This document shows positions 6,911 through 14,274 of a stretch of 16,824 nt of DNA, in pieces. The notes beneath the pieces were generated by a model. That model worked only from the letters and a program-made list of their open reading frames with translations, was not told where the DNA came from and made no database searches. The position numbers and the translations under genes were made by a program. Source of the DNA: an uncultured Collinsella sp. (GTDB taxonomy: Bacteria > Actinomycetota > Coriobacteriia > Coriobacteriales > Coriobacteriaceae); NCBI GenBank assembly GCA_900548075.1, contig URJD01000022.1, positions 1-16,824 of the forward strand. Reading direction: 5' to 3'. Each line of letters starts with the position of its first letter. Position 1 is the first letter of the stretch.

Positions 6911-7166
6911 GAGGGGCCTTTCCGAGTGCAGTTGTATTGGGGCACATTGTCGCACGTGGCGCGCCTTGGCGACGGCTGCGGTGCGTCAATTGTTTCGTCT
7001 CCGTCAAGTCTTTGGGCAGGAGCCGCTTTTCCGCGGCACATCGACACAGGTGCGATAAGATAGAACGCCATGTCTGGCTGCGCGGTTTACGCAGGCTGGG
7101 CAAATCTGTACGACGCCGCCCGGAACGACACGGGGCGGCACAGATCCATAAAGGAGGATCACTGGT
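6911..7166. promoter_or_regulatory. Divergent serB/aspS intergenic region and aspS leader
   Basis: This region must hold divergent promoters. A possible + strand extended -10 (TGCGATAAGAT, 7051-7061) was seen without a good -35. Between it and aspS the leader can form a CTGCG/CGCAG hairpin (7079-7095) and a 7-bp GC hairpin (7115-7121 with 7133-7139). The hairpins end about 11 nt before the AAGGAGG ribosome binding site. No T-box consensus was seen. Confidence 0.4.
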
Positions 7167-8954
7167 ATGAGCCAGACCCGTCCCATCGACGAGCATTCCA
7201 TGCACACCCGTACCTGCGGCGAGCTTCGCCGCGAGAACGTGGGCGAAGAGGTCACCCTCACCGGTTGGGTGAGCCGTCGCCGTGACCACGGCGGCCTTAT
7301 TTTCTGCGACCTTCGTGACCGCGAGGGCGTCACGCAGCTCACCTTCGACCCCGAGCACTCCGACGGCGATGCCTTTAAGATCGCCGAGACCATGCGTCCC
7401 GAGTGGCCCATCAAGATTCACGGCGTCGTGCGCGCCCGTGGCGAGGAGACCACCAACACTAAGCTCGCGACCGGCGAGATTGAGGTCCTGACCGACCACG
7501 CCGAGGTGCTCAACACGTCCGTCACCCCGCCGTTCCAGATCGAGGACGGCATCGAGACCAGCGAGGACACCCGTCTGCGTTATCGCTATCTGGACCTTCG
7601 TCGTCCCGAGATGATGGCCAACCTCAAGCTGCGTTCCGACTTTACCTTTGCCATTCGCGAGGCGCTGCACAACCGTGAGTTCATGGAGGTCGAGACGCCC
7701 TCCCTGTTTAAGTCCACGCCCGAGGGCGCTCGCGACTTCATTGTTCCCAGCCGTATTCAGCCGGGCAACTTCTACGCCCTGCCGCAGTCCCCGCAGCTTC
7801 TGAAGCAGCTGCTTATGGTCGGTGGCGTCGAGCGCTACTACCAGGTTGCCAAGTGCTTCCGCGACGAGGACCTGCGCGCCGACCGTCAGCCCGAGTTCAC
7901 CCAGGTCGATATCGAGATGTCCTTCGTGGACCAGAACGACGTCATGAGCGCGCTCGAGGAGGTCCTGGCCGATGCCTTCGGCCGCATGGGTGTCGAGATG
8001 CCCACGCCGCTGCGTCGCATGGACTATTGGGAGGCCATGGACACCTATGGCTCCGACAAGCCCGATACCCGCTATGGCATGCACCTGGTCGACCTGACCG
8101 ACATCTTTGCCAACTCCAAGTTCAAGGTCTTCGCGACTGCCGCAAACGAGGAGGGCTCTGTCGTCAAGGCCATCAACGCCAAGGGTGCCGGTGCCTGGGC
8201 ACGTGCCAAGATCGATAAGCTCGCCGGCGTGGCCTCCACGTTTGGCGCCAAGGGCCTGGCCTGGATCGCCTTCCGTGAGGACGGCTCCATCAACAGCCCC
8301 ATCGTCAAGTTCTTCTCGGACGAGGAGATGGCGGCTCTGCGCGAGCGCATGGACGTCGAGCCCGGCGATCTTGTGATGTTCGCCGCCGGCCCGCGTTTGC
8401 TCTCTGACGAGATCCTGGGTGGCATGCGTTCTCACATGGCCAACGCACTCGAGATCAAGCGCGAGGGCCACGACTTCCTGTGGGTTGTCAACTTCCCGCT
8501 GTTCCACTGGGACGAGGACCGCAAGGCCTATGCAGCCGAGCACCAGCCGTTCACTCTGCCGACCGAGACCGACATCGCCAAGATCGAGGCCGACCCGTTG
8601 GCAGCAGGTTCTTGCACCTACGACTTTGTCATGGACGGCTTTGAGGCCGGTGGCGGCGGTATGCGTATCCACAACGCCGAGATGCAGATGTCCATGCTCA
8701 AGCTCCTGGGCTTTACCGAGGAGCGCGCCGAGTCTCAGTTCGGCTTCCTCATGGAGGCCCTCAAGTTTGGTGCGCCCCCGATGGGCGGTTTCGCTCTGGG
8801 CCTGGACCGCGTGTGCATGCTGCTCACCGGTTCCGACTCCATCCGCGACGTCATGGCGTTCCCCAAGACGGCCAGCGGCTCCGACCTTATGTCGGGCGCC
8901 CCGAGTGCCGTTAGCGGCGCCCAGCTCAAGGACGTCAGCCTGCGCCTGATGTAG
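7167..8954 (+). CDS. aspS: Aspartyl-tRNA synthetase
   Basis: A class II aminoacyl-tRNA synthetase that charges tRNA-Asp, 595 residues, the normal bacterial length. The N-terminal OB-fold anticodon-binding domain covers roughly residues 12-120 (for example VTLTGWVSRRRDHGGLIFCD). Class II motif 2 is FRDEDLRADRQPEFTQVDIE (from Phe231, with Arg232). Motif 3 is ALGLDRV with Arg548. The bacterial GAD insertion domain lies between motifs 2 and 3. The start has AAGGAGG about 9 nt upstream; a second ATG 11 codons later is possible but less well placed. Whether it is discriminating or also charges tRNA-Asn cannot be decided here. A terminator follows at 8980-9012. Confidence 0.97.
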   Translation: MSQTRPIDEHSMHTRTCGELRRENVGEEVTLTGWVSRRRDHGGLIFCDLRDREGVTQLTFDPEHSDGDAFKIAETMRPEWPIKIHGVVRARGEETTNTKLATGEIEVLTDHAEVLNTSVTPPFQIEDGIETSEDTRLRYRYLDLRRPEMMANLKLRSDFTFAIREALHNREFMEVETPSLFKSTPEGARDFIVPSRIQPGNFYALPQSPQLLKQLLMVGGVERYYQVAKCFRDEDLRADRQPEFTQVDIEMSFVDQNDVMSALEEVLADAFGRMGVEMPTPLRRMDYWEAMDTYGSDKPDTRYGMHLVDLTDIFANSKFKVFATAANEEGSVVKAINAKGAGAWARAKIDKLAGVASTFGAKGLAWIAFREDGSINSPIVKFFSDEEMAALRERMDVEPGDLVMFAAGPRLLSDEILGGMRSHMANALEIKREGHDFLWVVNFPLFHWDEDRKAYAAEHQPFTLPTETDIAKIEADPLAAGSCTYDFVMDGFEAGGGGMRIHNAEMQMSMLKLLGFTEERAESQFGFLMEALKFGAPPMGGFALGLDRVCMLLTGSDSIRDVMAFPKTASGSDLMSGAPSAVSGAQLKDVSLRLM

Positions 8955-8979
8955 GCGAGCGGCTACATATTGCTTGCAA

Positions 8980-9012
8980 CGAGGGAAGGACGTGTGCTTT
9001 TCCTCGTTTTTT
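8980..9012 (+). terminator. aspS intrinsic terminator
   Basis: A 10-bp RNA stem (CGAGGGAAGG with CTTTTCCTCG, two G-U pairs) with a 7-nt loop is followed by TTTTTT. It begins 26 bp after the aspS stop, the expected place. Confidence 0.85.
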
Positions 9013-9052
9013 ATGCGCCGAGATTGTGAGGGCCTGGGATGACCGGGCGTCG

Positions 9053-9253
9053 CGGAAAGTGCGTCCCGGAATCTGTGTCCAGAACGGGTCACGCTTTCCC
9101 AAAGGGGGTCCTCTGGGAAAGCGCGACCCAGAATTCGGCAAAATAATGGGGCACAGTTTCCGGTTGAGCCGTCTAACGGAAACTGTACCCCAGAATGAGC
9201 GCTCAAAACGGGGCAGTCTTTCCGCAACAATTGTCTGGCGGAAAGACTGCCCC
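9053..9253. repeat. 62-bp-period tandem hairpin array (three units plus a 5' half unit)
   Basis: Hairpins start at 9086, 9148 and 9210, exactly 62 bp apart. Each is 44 nt: a 15-nt arm, a 14-nt loop and a 15-nt arm. They are separated by 18-nt spacers, two of which start AGAAT. Left arms share GGG at the start and TTTCC near the end but differ in the middle; the right arms change to match (14, 14 and 15 of 15 positions paired). A lone right arm, CGGAAAGTGCGTCCC (9053-9067), sits exactly one period upstream without its left partner. Stems that differ but stay complementary suggest selection for structure, or a replicating palindromic repeat family. No protein is encoded and I do not recognise the family. 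Confidence 0.85.
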
Positions 9254-9260
9254 AGTTTTT
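9210..9260 (+). terminator. Terminator-like last unit of the hairpin array
   Basis: The third array hairpin has a perfect 15-bp stem (9210-9224 with 9239-9253) followed by AGTTTTTTT on the + strand, so it can act as a second terminator after aspS. On the - strand it follows the lacI-type gene closely but has only four T after the stem, so it would be weaker for that gene. Confidence 0.65.
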
Positions 9261-10277
9261 TTATAGCGAGTCTCTCTGGATCAGCTGCATGTGCATCACG
9301 GAGGTGGTGGGCTCGGCACCCTTGATCATGTCGAGCGCAATGTTGGCGGCCATGTGGCCTTCTTCGCGCAGGGGCTGACGGACGGTCGTGAGCGCGGGGA
9401 CACAGCGCGCCGCAATCTCGTGATCGTCGAAGCCGACGACAGAAACGTCCGCAGGAACGGATAGGCCTGCCTCGTTGAGCGCGGTGATGACGCCAGCCGC
9501 GATACGGTCCGATCCGCAGAGCACGCCATCGAAAGCAATCTCGCGCGCGAGGATCTGGTGCATGGCCTGATAGCCGTCTCCGTTGTTCCAGCCGGTATAG
9601 ATAACGTTTGCGTCTGGGAGGTCTTCGCCCAAGACGGCACGGTAGCCGCGCAGGCGGTCGACAACAGCGGGGTTGTCTTGCGGTCCCAACACGGCGACGA
9701 TATCTTTGCGCCCGCGTTCCTTCATGGCGAGTGCCGCAAAGTGTCCGCCCTCTTCGTCGTCAGAGTAGACTGTCGAGAACACATCGCGATAGGGGTGGCC
9801 CTCGAGCTGGCCGCACAACACGGTGGGTACGCCCAGCTCGCGCAGCACCTCGAGCAGCTCGCTGCCCTTGTAGGGGGAGACGTCGATCACGGCGTCGAAC
9901 GAGCGGCGCTCAAAGTGCTCGCGTGCGCGGTTGCGCTCATGCGTAGAAGACGCCTGCAAGATAACGGGCAGATAGGACGACTCCGACAGTTCCTCGGTAA
10001 TGCCGCTCAAAAACTCGCTATAGGTGGGGTTGCTGAAGAGTTCACTTAGGGGCTCGGTCACGAGCACGGCGATGATTTCCGTGCGCCCGACAGCGAGCGC
10101 TCGGCCACGAGCGTTGGGGACAAAATTGACTTCCTTGGCCGCCGCGCGGACGCGCTTTTTGGTTTCCTCGCTAATGCGGGGCGAATCGTTGAGAGCGCGC
10201 GATGCCGTGGAGCGCGACACGCCGGCAGCTGCGGCAACCTCGGCAAGCGTAGGTGCGGTGCGAACTGGTTGGGTCAT
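9261..10277 (-). CDS. ebgR: LacI-family repressor, probable regulator of the ebg operon
   Basis: A 338-residue LacI/GalR regulator. The helix-turn-helix is at about residues 10-29 (TLAEVAAAAGVSRSTASRAL). The hinge-helix segment NFVPNARGRAL (51-61) ends in the leucine that such proteins insert into a central CpG step. A periplasmic-binding-protein-like effector domain follows from about residue 66. The start codon has AGGAG 5 nt upstream. The gene is divergent from ebgA, and the 376-bp gap between them has three copies of a CpG-centred palindrome, the expected operator type. E. coli also has a LacI-family gene, ebgR, beside ebgA. The symbol rests on this context, not on a phylogeny; the inducer is unknown but a galactoside is likely. 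Confidence 0.88.
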   Translation of the reverse strand: MTQPVRTAPTLAEVAAAAGVSRSTASRALNDSPRISEETKKRVRAAAKEVNFVPNARGRALAVGRTEIIAVLVTEPLSELFSNPTYSEFLSGITEELSESSYLPVILQASSTHERNRAREHFERRSFDAVIDVSPYKGSELLEVLRELGVPTVLCGQLEGHPYRDVFSTVYSDDEEGGHFAALAMKERGRKDIVAVLGPQDNPAVVDRLRGYRAVLGEDLPDANVIYTGWNNGDGYQAMHQILAREIAFDGVLCGSDRIAAGVITALNEAGLSVPADVSVVGFDDHEIAARCVPALTTVRQPLREEGHMAANIALDMIKGAEPTTSVMHMQLIQRDSL

Positions 10278-10338
10278 GGCGTCTCCTGGAGAATGCGGTC
10301 GATGTTGTCGCTGATACGGGTTGGTGCGGATACAGCTT

Positions 10339-10346
10339 ACTATAGT
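10339..10346 (-). promoter_or_regulatory. Possible -10 element of the LacI-type gene
   Basis: The palindrome ACTATAGT contains TATAGT on both strands, a good -10 match, about 65 bp upstream of the regulator start. No clear -35 was found at 16-18 bp, so this is tentative. Because it is palindromic it could serve either direction. Confidence 0.3.
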
Positions 10347-10479
10347 GCGCCTGAACAGCGTTCATGGTATCCGGTGACCGGTGTCGTTTTGCAACCAAGC
10401 CACAATCGAATACGTCTCGTGTGGGTGAGATATCAGCGGGCGTGGTGGTTGCCTACGAGCTTAAGAACGATGTCTTGCG

Positions 10480-10497
10480 CTGAGTGTCGATACTCAG
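10480..10497. promoter_or_regulatory. 18-bp near-palindrome in the ebgR-ebgA gap
   Basis: CTGAGT and ACTCAG flank a TCGA centre, with 16 of 18 positions symmetric. It lies upstream of the three LacI-type sites and differs from them, so it could bind another regulator. No function can be assigned. Confidence 0.35.
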
Positions 10498-10520
10498 GGT
10501 GACATAAGTGTCCCGGTTGT

Positions 10521-10534
10521 ACAACCGGTTGCAC
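10521..10534. promoter_or_regulatory. LacI-type operator O1
   Basis: ACAACCGGTTGCAC, with the perfect palindrome CAACCGGTTG and a central CpG. It is the first of three identical 14-bp sites upstream of ebgA. It also overlaps a second palindrome, CCGGTTGTACAACCGG (10513-10528), that shares one half. Confidence 0.75.
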
Positions 10535-10565
10535 CGTTAACCCGACCAAATCGACCGTTCAGCGG

Positions 10566-10579
10566 ACAACCGGTTGCAC
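10566..10579. promoter_or_regulatory. LacI-type operator O2, overlapping a possible -35
   Basis: The second identical copy of ACAACCGGTTGCAC, starting 45 bp after O1. Its right end, TTGCAC (10574-10579), could be the -35 of a promoter with -10 TAAGAT at 10598-10603 (18-bp spacer). Repressor bound here would block the polymerase. The promoter call is tentative; the repeat itself is plain. Confidence 0.7.
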
Positions 10580-10607
10580 AGTTTTTTGCATCGACCGTAA
10601 GATAAGG

Positions 10608-10621
10608 ACAACCGGTTGCAC
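10608..10621. promoter_or_regulatory. LacI-type operator O3 near the likely transcription start
   Basis: The third identical copy of ACAACCGGTTGCAC, starting 42 bp after O2 and 33 bp before the ebgA start codon. It lies just after the TAAGAT -10 candidate, a classical repressor position. The spacings of 45 and 42 bp are near four helical turns, which would allow co-operative binding. Confidence 0.75.
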
Positions 10622-10653
10622 AAGAATCACTACGATGACGAAGGAGCATCACC

Positions 10654-13600
10654 ATGGACGCCATTAACGATTGGGAAAACCAAGCGCTCACCCACAGGAA
10701 CCGCCTGGCACCCCATGCGTACTTCATGGGTTACGAGACCGCCGATCTCGCCGCTACGTACAGCCGCGAGCTGTCGCGCGGGTTTGTCCAGCTGTCCGGC
10801 TCGTGGCAGTTCCGCCTCTTTGGGGGGCCTGCTGCCGTCTCTAACGAGGAGCTTTCCACGTACGAGCCCGAGTGGGATCACGTGGAGGTTCCGCACCTGT
10901 GGCAGGTGGATGGTTATGGCAACCTTGCCTACACCGACGAGGGTTTCCCGTTCCCGGTGGATCAGCCGTTCGTTCCCTCTGACGATCCCACGGGCGTGTA
11001 CCAGCGCATCGTCAATCTTCCCGCCGTGCCTGCCGGCGCTCGCGAGATCATTCGCTTTGACGGCATCGAGAGCTATGGCGAGCTGTACGTCAACGGCAAG
11101 TTTATCGGCATGACCAAGGGCTCGCGCCTGTCTGCCGAGTTCGACGTGACCGACGCGCTTGTCGAGGGCGACAACCTGTTTGCGGTCAAGGTTCTGCAGT
11201 ACAGCGATGGTAGCTATATCGAGGACCAAGACATGTGGTGGGCATCGGGCATCTTCCGCGATGTGTACCTTATGCAGCGTCCCGCCGCACACCTGGTCGA
11301 CTTTAGGTTCCGCACGCACCGCGAGGGCGATGCCGCTCTGATTACGCTCGATACGGTGGCCGAGGGCGCTTCCCGCGTCGTGTTTACGCTCAGCGATGGC
11401 GAGAACGTGGTGGCTACGGGCGAGTGCGTCGACGGCCATGCCGAGTGCAGCGTGACCGATGCCCACTTCTGGAATCCCGAGGACCCCTTCCTCTATGACC
11501 TTACGTTTGAGGTCTACGACGGTGACCAGGTCAGCGAGTACGTCCCGCATCGCCAGGGTCTTGCCGAGGTGACGGTCGAGGGCAATCATATCTACCTCAA
11601 CGGCACTTACTTTAAGATGCATGGCGTCAACCGCCACGATCACGACGATCACAAGGGCCGCGCCGTGGGCCTCGATCGCATGCGCCGCGACCTGGAGCTC
11701 ATGAAGCAGCACAACATCAACGCGGTGCGCACGTCCCATTACGCCAACGACCCGCGCTTTTACGAGCTGTGCGACGAGTATGGCATCATGCTGGTCGCCG
11801 AGACCGATATGGAGAGCCACGGCTTCGAGAATATCGGCAATATCGCCCTGGTCACTGACGACCCGGCATGGGAGCCGGCCTACGTCGACCGCATCGAGCG
11901 CCTGGTGATGCAGGAGCGCAACCACGCCTGCATCATTATGTGGTCGATGGGCAACGAGAGCGGCTATGGCTGCAACATCCGCGCGATGTACGCCAAGGCT
12001 CACGAGCTCGATGGTCGCCCGGTCCATTACGAGGAGGACCGCAACGCCGATACCGTCGACGTCATTTCCACCATGTACTCCCGTGTGTCGCAGATGAACG
12101 ACTTTGGCGAGCATCCGTTCCCCAAGCCGCGCATCAACTGCGAGTACGGTCACTCCATGGGCAATGGCCCCGGAGGCCTGTCCGAGTACCAGGAGGTCTT
12201 CGATCGCTGGGATTGCATCCAAGGCCAGTTTATCTGGGAATGGTGCGACCACGGTTTGGCTGCTGTGACCGAGGACGGCGTTGCCTACGATATGTATGGT
12301 GGCGACAACGGCGATTACCCCAACAACAGCAACTTCTGCATCGATGGCATGGTGTTCCCCTGGCAGCAGCCGAGTCCGGGCCTCACTGAGTATGGCCAGG
12401 TCATCTGCCCGGTTCGCATGGCTTATGACGCCGAGGCAGGCGAGCTGACCGTCACCAACAAGCGTTGGTTTACCACCCTCGAGGATGTCTGCCTGTCGGC
12501 CGAGACCCTGGTGGACGGCGACGTTGTGTGCCGCAAGACGCTCATGCCCGGTGCGGTTGCCCCCGGCGAGTCCGTCCAGCTGCCGCTGGTGATTCGCGAG
12601 GCCGCAGTGGGGGAGACCCTGCTGACCGTGCACGCCTACACCATGGCCGCTCACGTCTGGTGCGAGCCGATGTTCCAACTGGGTGCAAGCCAGTTTGCCA
12701 TCGCCAACCATCCGGCGCCAGCCATCGCGGCTCCCACTCGTCCTGAGCTTACGGTCGAGGAGACCGAGCAGGAAATCCGCATTCACTCCCTCAACGGTGA
12801 GCTGACCTTCAGCAAGGTCAACGGTACCGTGAGCGAGTGGAAGGCATCCGGCCGCGACGTCATGGCCTCTGGTCCCCAGGTTGGTTTTTGGCATCCGCTC
12901 GTCGATAACCATGCGCAGGAGTATGACTCACTGTGGAAGGACAACTTCATCGATGTGATGCAGACGTCTACCCGCAAGGTTTCTTGGAAGCAGGATGGCA
13001 ATGCGGTCGTCGTGACCGTGAGCCAGCGTATCGCTCCTCCCGTCCGCGCGTTCGGCATGCGCGTCGAGCTCGTCTACACCGTGCTTCCGAGCGGTCGTGT
13101 CGACCTCAAGGTTTCCGGCGAGCCCTATGGCGATTACTCGGATATCATCCCGCGCATCGGCATCTCCTTCGAAGTCCCCGGTTGCGATCGTGCCGTCGAG
13201 TGGTATGGCCACGGCCCGGGCGAGAACTATCCGGACTCGCTGCGCGCCAACCCGGTCGGTCATTACCGCACCACAGTCGACGACATGTTTACGCCCTACG
13301 TTATGCCTCAGGACTGTGCCAACCGCGAGGGTACCCGCTGGGTTGCCCTGCGCTCTAGCCACGGTGACGGTCTGGTCGTGACACGTCCGAGCGACGCCGC
13401 TTCCAACCCGTTCTCGTTCTCGGCATGGCCCTATAGCTGCGAGGCCATCGATAACGCCAAGCACGTCTACGACCTTGTTCCGGGCGACACGGTCACGGTC
13501 AACATCAACGACCAGTTGCTCGGCCTTGGCTCGAACTCTTGGGGTTCCGAGGTGCTCGATTCCTATCGCACCCGTTTTGAGAGCTTCAGCTTTGAGGTGT

Positions 13601-13662
13601 CCCTGCGACCGCTGACGTCTGCCGATCTGGCTCAGGCGCTGGCACCCATTAAGGAGGCATAA
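10654..13662 (+). CDS. ebgA: Beta-galactosidase, Ebg-type large (alpha) subunit, glycoside hydrolase family 2
   Basis: A 1002-residue GH2 enzyme that hydrolyses beta-galactosides such as lactose, close in length to E. coli EbgA (about 1030). The order is an N-terminal sugar-binding domain (about 40-220), an immunoglobulin-like domain, a TIM barrel (about 320-600) and the C-terminal beta-galactosidase small-chain domain. The acid/base is Glu435 in WSMGNESG and the nucleophile is Glu497 in INCEYGHSMGN. No signal peptide is present, so the enzyme is cytoplasmic and the substrate must be imported. Start: ATG with AAGGAG 7 nt upstream. The EbgC homologue starts 3 bp after the stop, which favours Ebg over LacZ. 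Three LacI-type operators upstream point to induction by a sugar. Confidence 0.95.
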   Translation: MDAINDWENQALTHRNRLAPHAYFMGYETADLAATYSRELSRGFVQLSGSWQFRLFGGPAAVSNEELSTYEPEWDHVEVPHLWQVDGYGNLAYTDEGFPFPVDQPFVPSDDPTGVYQRIVNLPAVPAGAREIIRFDGIESYGELYVNGKFIGMTKGSRLSAEFDVTDALVEGDNLFAVKVLQYSDGSYIEDQDMWWASGIFRDVYLMQRPAAHLVDFRFRTHREGDAALITLDTVAEGASRVVFTLSDGENVVATGECVDGHAECSVTDAHFWNPEDPFLYDLTFEVYDGDQVSEYVPHRQGLAEVTVEGNHIYLNGTYFKMHGVNRHDHDDHKGRAVGLDRMRRDLELMKQHNINAVRTSHYANDPRFYELCDEYGIMLVAETDMESHGFENIGNIALVTDDPAWEPAYVDRIERLVMQERNHACIIMWSMGNESGYGCNIRAMYAKAHELDGRPVHYEEDRNADTVDVISTMYSRVSQMNDFGEHPFPKPRINCEYGHSMGNGPGGLSEYQEVFDRWDCIQGQFIWEWCDHGLAAVTEDGVAYDMYGGDNGDYPNNSNFCIDGMVFPWQQPSPGLTEYGQVICPVRMAYDAEAGELTVTNKRWFTTLEDVCLSAETLVDGDVVCRKTLMPGAVAPGESVQLPLVIREAAVGETLLTVHAYTMAAHVWCEPMFQLGASQFAIANHPAPAIAAPTRPELTVEETEQEIRIHSLNGELTFSKVNGTVSEWKASGRDVMASGPQVGFWHPLVDNHAQEYDSLWKDNFIDVMQTSTRKVSWKQDGNAVVVTVSQRIAPPVRAFGMRVELVYTVLPSGRVDLKVSGEPYGDYSDIIPRIGISFEVPGCDRAVEWYGHGPGENYPDSLRANPVGHYRTTVDDMFTPYVMPQDCANREGTRWVALRSSHGDGLVVTRPSDAASNPFSFSAWPYSCEAIDNAKHVYDLVPGDTVTVNINDQLLGLGSNSWGSEVLDSYRTRFESFSFEVSLRPLTSADLAQALAPIKEA

Positions 13663-13665
13663 GCC

Positions 13666-14121
13666 ATGCATGTCTTTAACTCGCGTGCCGACTTCGATGC
13701 TCAGATGAAGTCCGTCAAGAAGTGGATGCGCACCGGCCAGGCGCTCGATGGCGTTGCCGACCTACAGCACGACGTGGCTTACTCCATCGGCGACTCGTTG
13801 GTGTACTGGTGGGTCTATGCCCGCGAGGCCGCAACCGCCGACCTGGTCGGTCACCGTCGCTACCATGCCGTGCTCGCTCCGCTCGACGGCGACCTGACCG
13901 TCGAGGTTGCCCCCAAGGCAGGCCTCACCTGCACCCGCGCTTACAGCGATATCGATGATCGCGAGCGCTTTGAGGGGGCGGGGGAGACCGTGACGATTCC
14001 CGCCGGCGGCGTTGCCGTCGTCGAGATCAACGAGGCTTACCGTGTTATCGCCGAGGCTTCGGATCCCCGCGTCGTGGTACTGCACGTGACGGTCGAAGGT
14101 TATTCCTTCCCCAACAAGTAG
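13666..14121 (+). CDS. ebgC: Beta-galactosidase, Ebg-type small (beta) subunit
   Basis: A 151-residue protein of the YhcH/EbgC (DUF386) family. It shares with E. coli EbgC the segments VAYSIGDSL, GHRRYH, YSDIDDRERFEGAGETV, EAYRVI and the ending VTVEGYSFPNK. In E. coli, EbgC associates with EbgA and is needed for full beta-galactosidase activity; the same is likely here. AAGGAGG lies inside the last codons of ebgA and the ATG follows the ebgA stop by 3 bp, so the two are translationally linked and probably made in equal amounts. It ends 153 bp before the permease gene. Confidence 0.93.
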   Translation: MHVFNSRADFDAQMKSVKKWMRTGQALDGVADLQHDVAYSIGDSLVYWWVYAREAATADLVGHRRYHAVLAPLDGDLTVEVAPKAGLTCTRAYSDIDDRERFEGAGETVTIPAGGVAVVEINEAYRVIAEASDPRVVVLHVTVEGYSFPNK

Positions 14122-14125
14122 TATT

Positions 14126-14242
14126 CGTCCGCCTGGACGTTTGCTTCGCGCCGTTAAGGGGGATGGCTTTGTTGACTCCCTTTTCCCCATTCCCCTTAGC
14201 AGGTGCGCCGTCCGTGTTTGCACTTGCAGCTCGGACGGTTTT
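14126..14242 (+). promoter_or_regulatory. Hairpin-rich region between ebgC and the permease gene
   Basis: Three hairpins are visible: CGTCC/GGACG (14126-14139), a 12-bp stem (14155-14166 with 14187-14198, one G-U), and CCGTCCG/CGGACGG (14208-14214 with 14232-14238) followed by TTTT. The last could be a weak or partial terminator. The first CGTCCG could also pair with the last CGGACG, so alternative folds are possible. This could reduce permease expression relative to ebgA and ebgC; the role is inferred. Confidence 0.5.
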
Positions 14243-14274
14243 AGATGACATTTAACAGATGATTGGGAGGGCTT

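Noticed and set aside
6911..7166. T-box riboswitch before aspS
   Set aside because: No T-box consensus or antiterminator/terminator pair was seen; only small hairpins lie in the leader.
6798..9230. An 810-codon open frame on the - strand across aspS and the serB start
   Set aside because: It is antisense to aspS and overlaps serB in another frame. Its composition (rich in Val, Gly, His, Leu) is typical of a shadow created by GC-rich third codon positions, and no domain is recognisable.
9053..9253. CRISPR array
   Set aside because: Units are self-complementary along most of their length, spacers are only 18 nt and partly conserved, and no cas gene is present.
10513..10621. Repeated 14-mers as part of a mobile repeat or CRISPR
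   Set aside because: Their position around a promoter, palindromic form, central CpG and divergent LacI-type gene explain them as operators.
10630..12912. A 760-codon open frame on the - strand opposite ebgA
   Set aside because: It is the antisense shadow of a clear GH2 gene with both catalytic motifs; it has no own ribosome binding site or domain.
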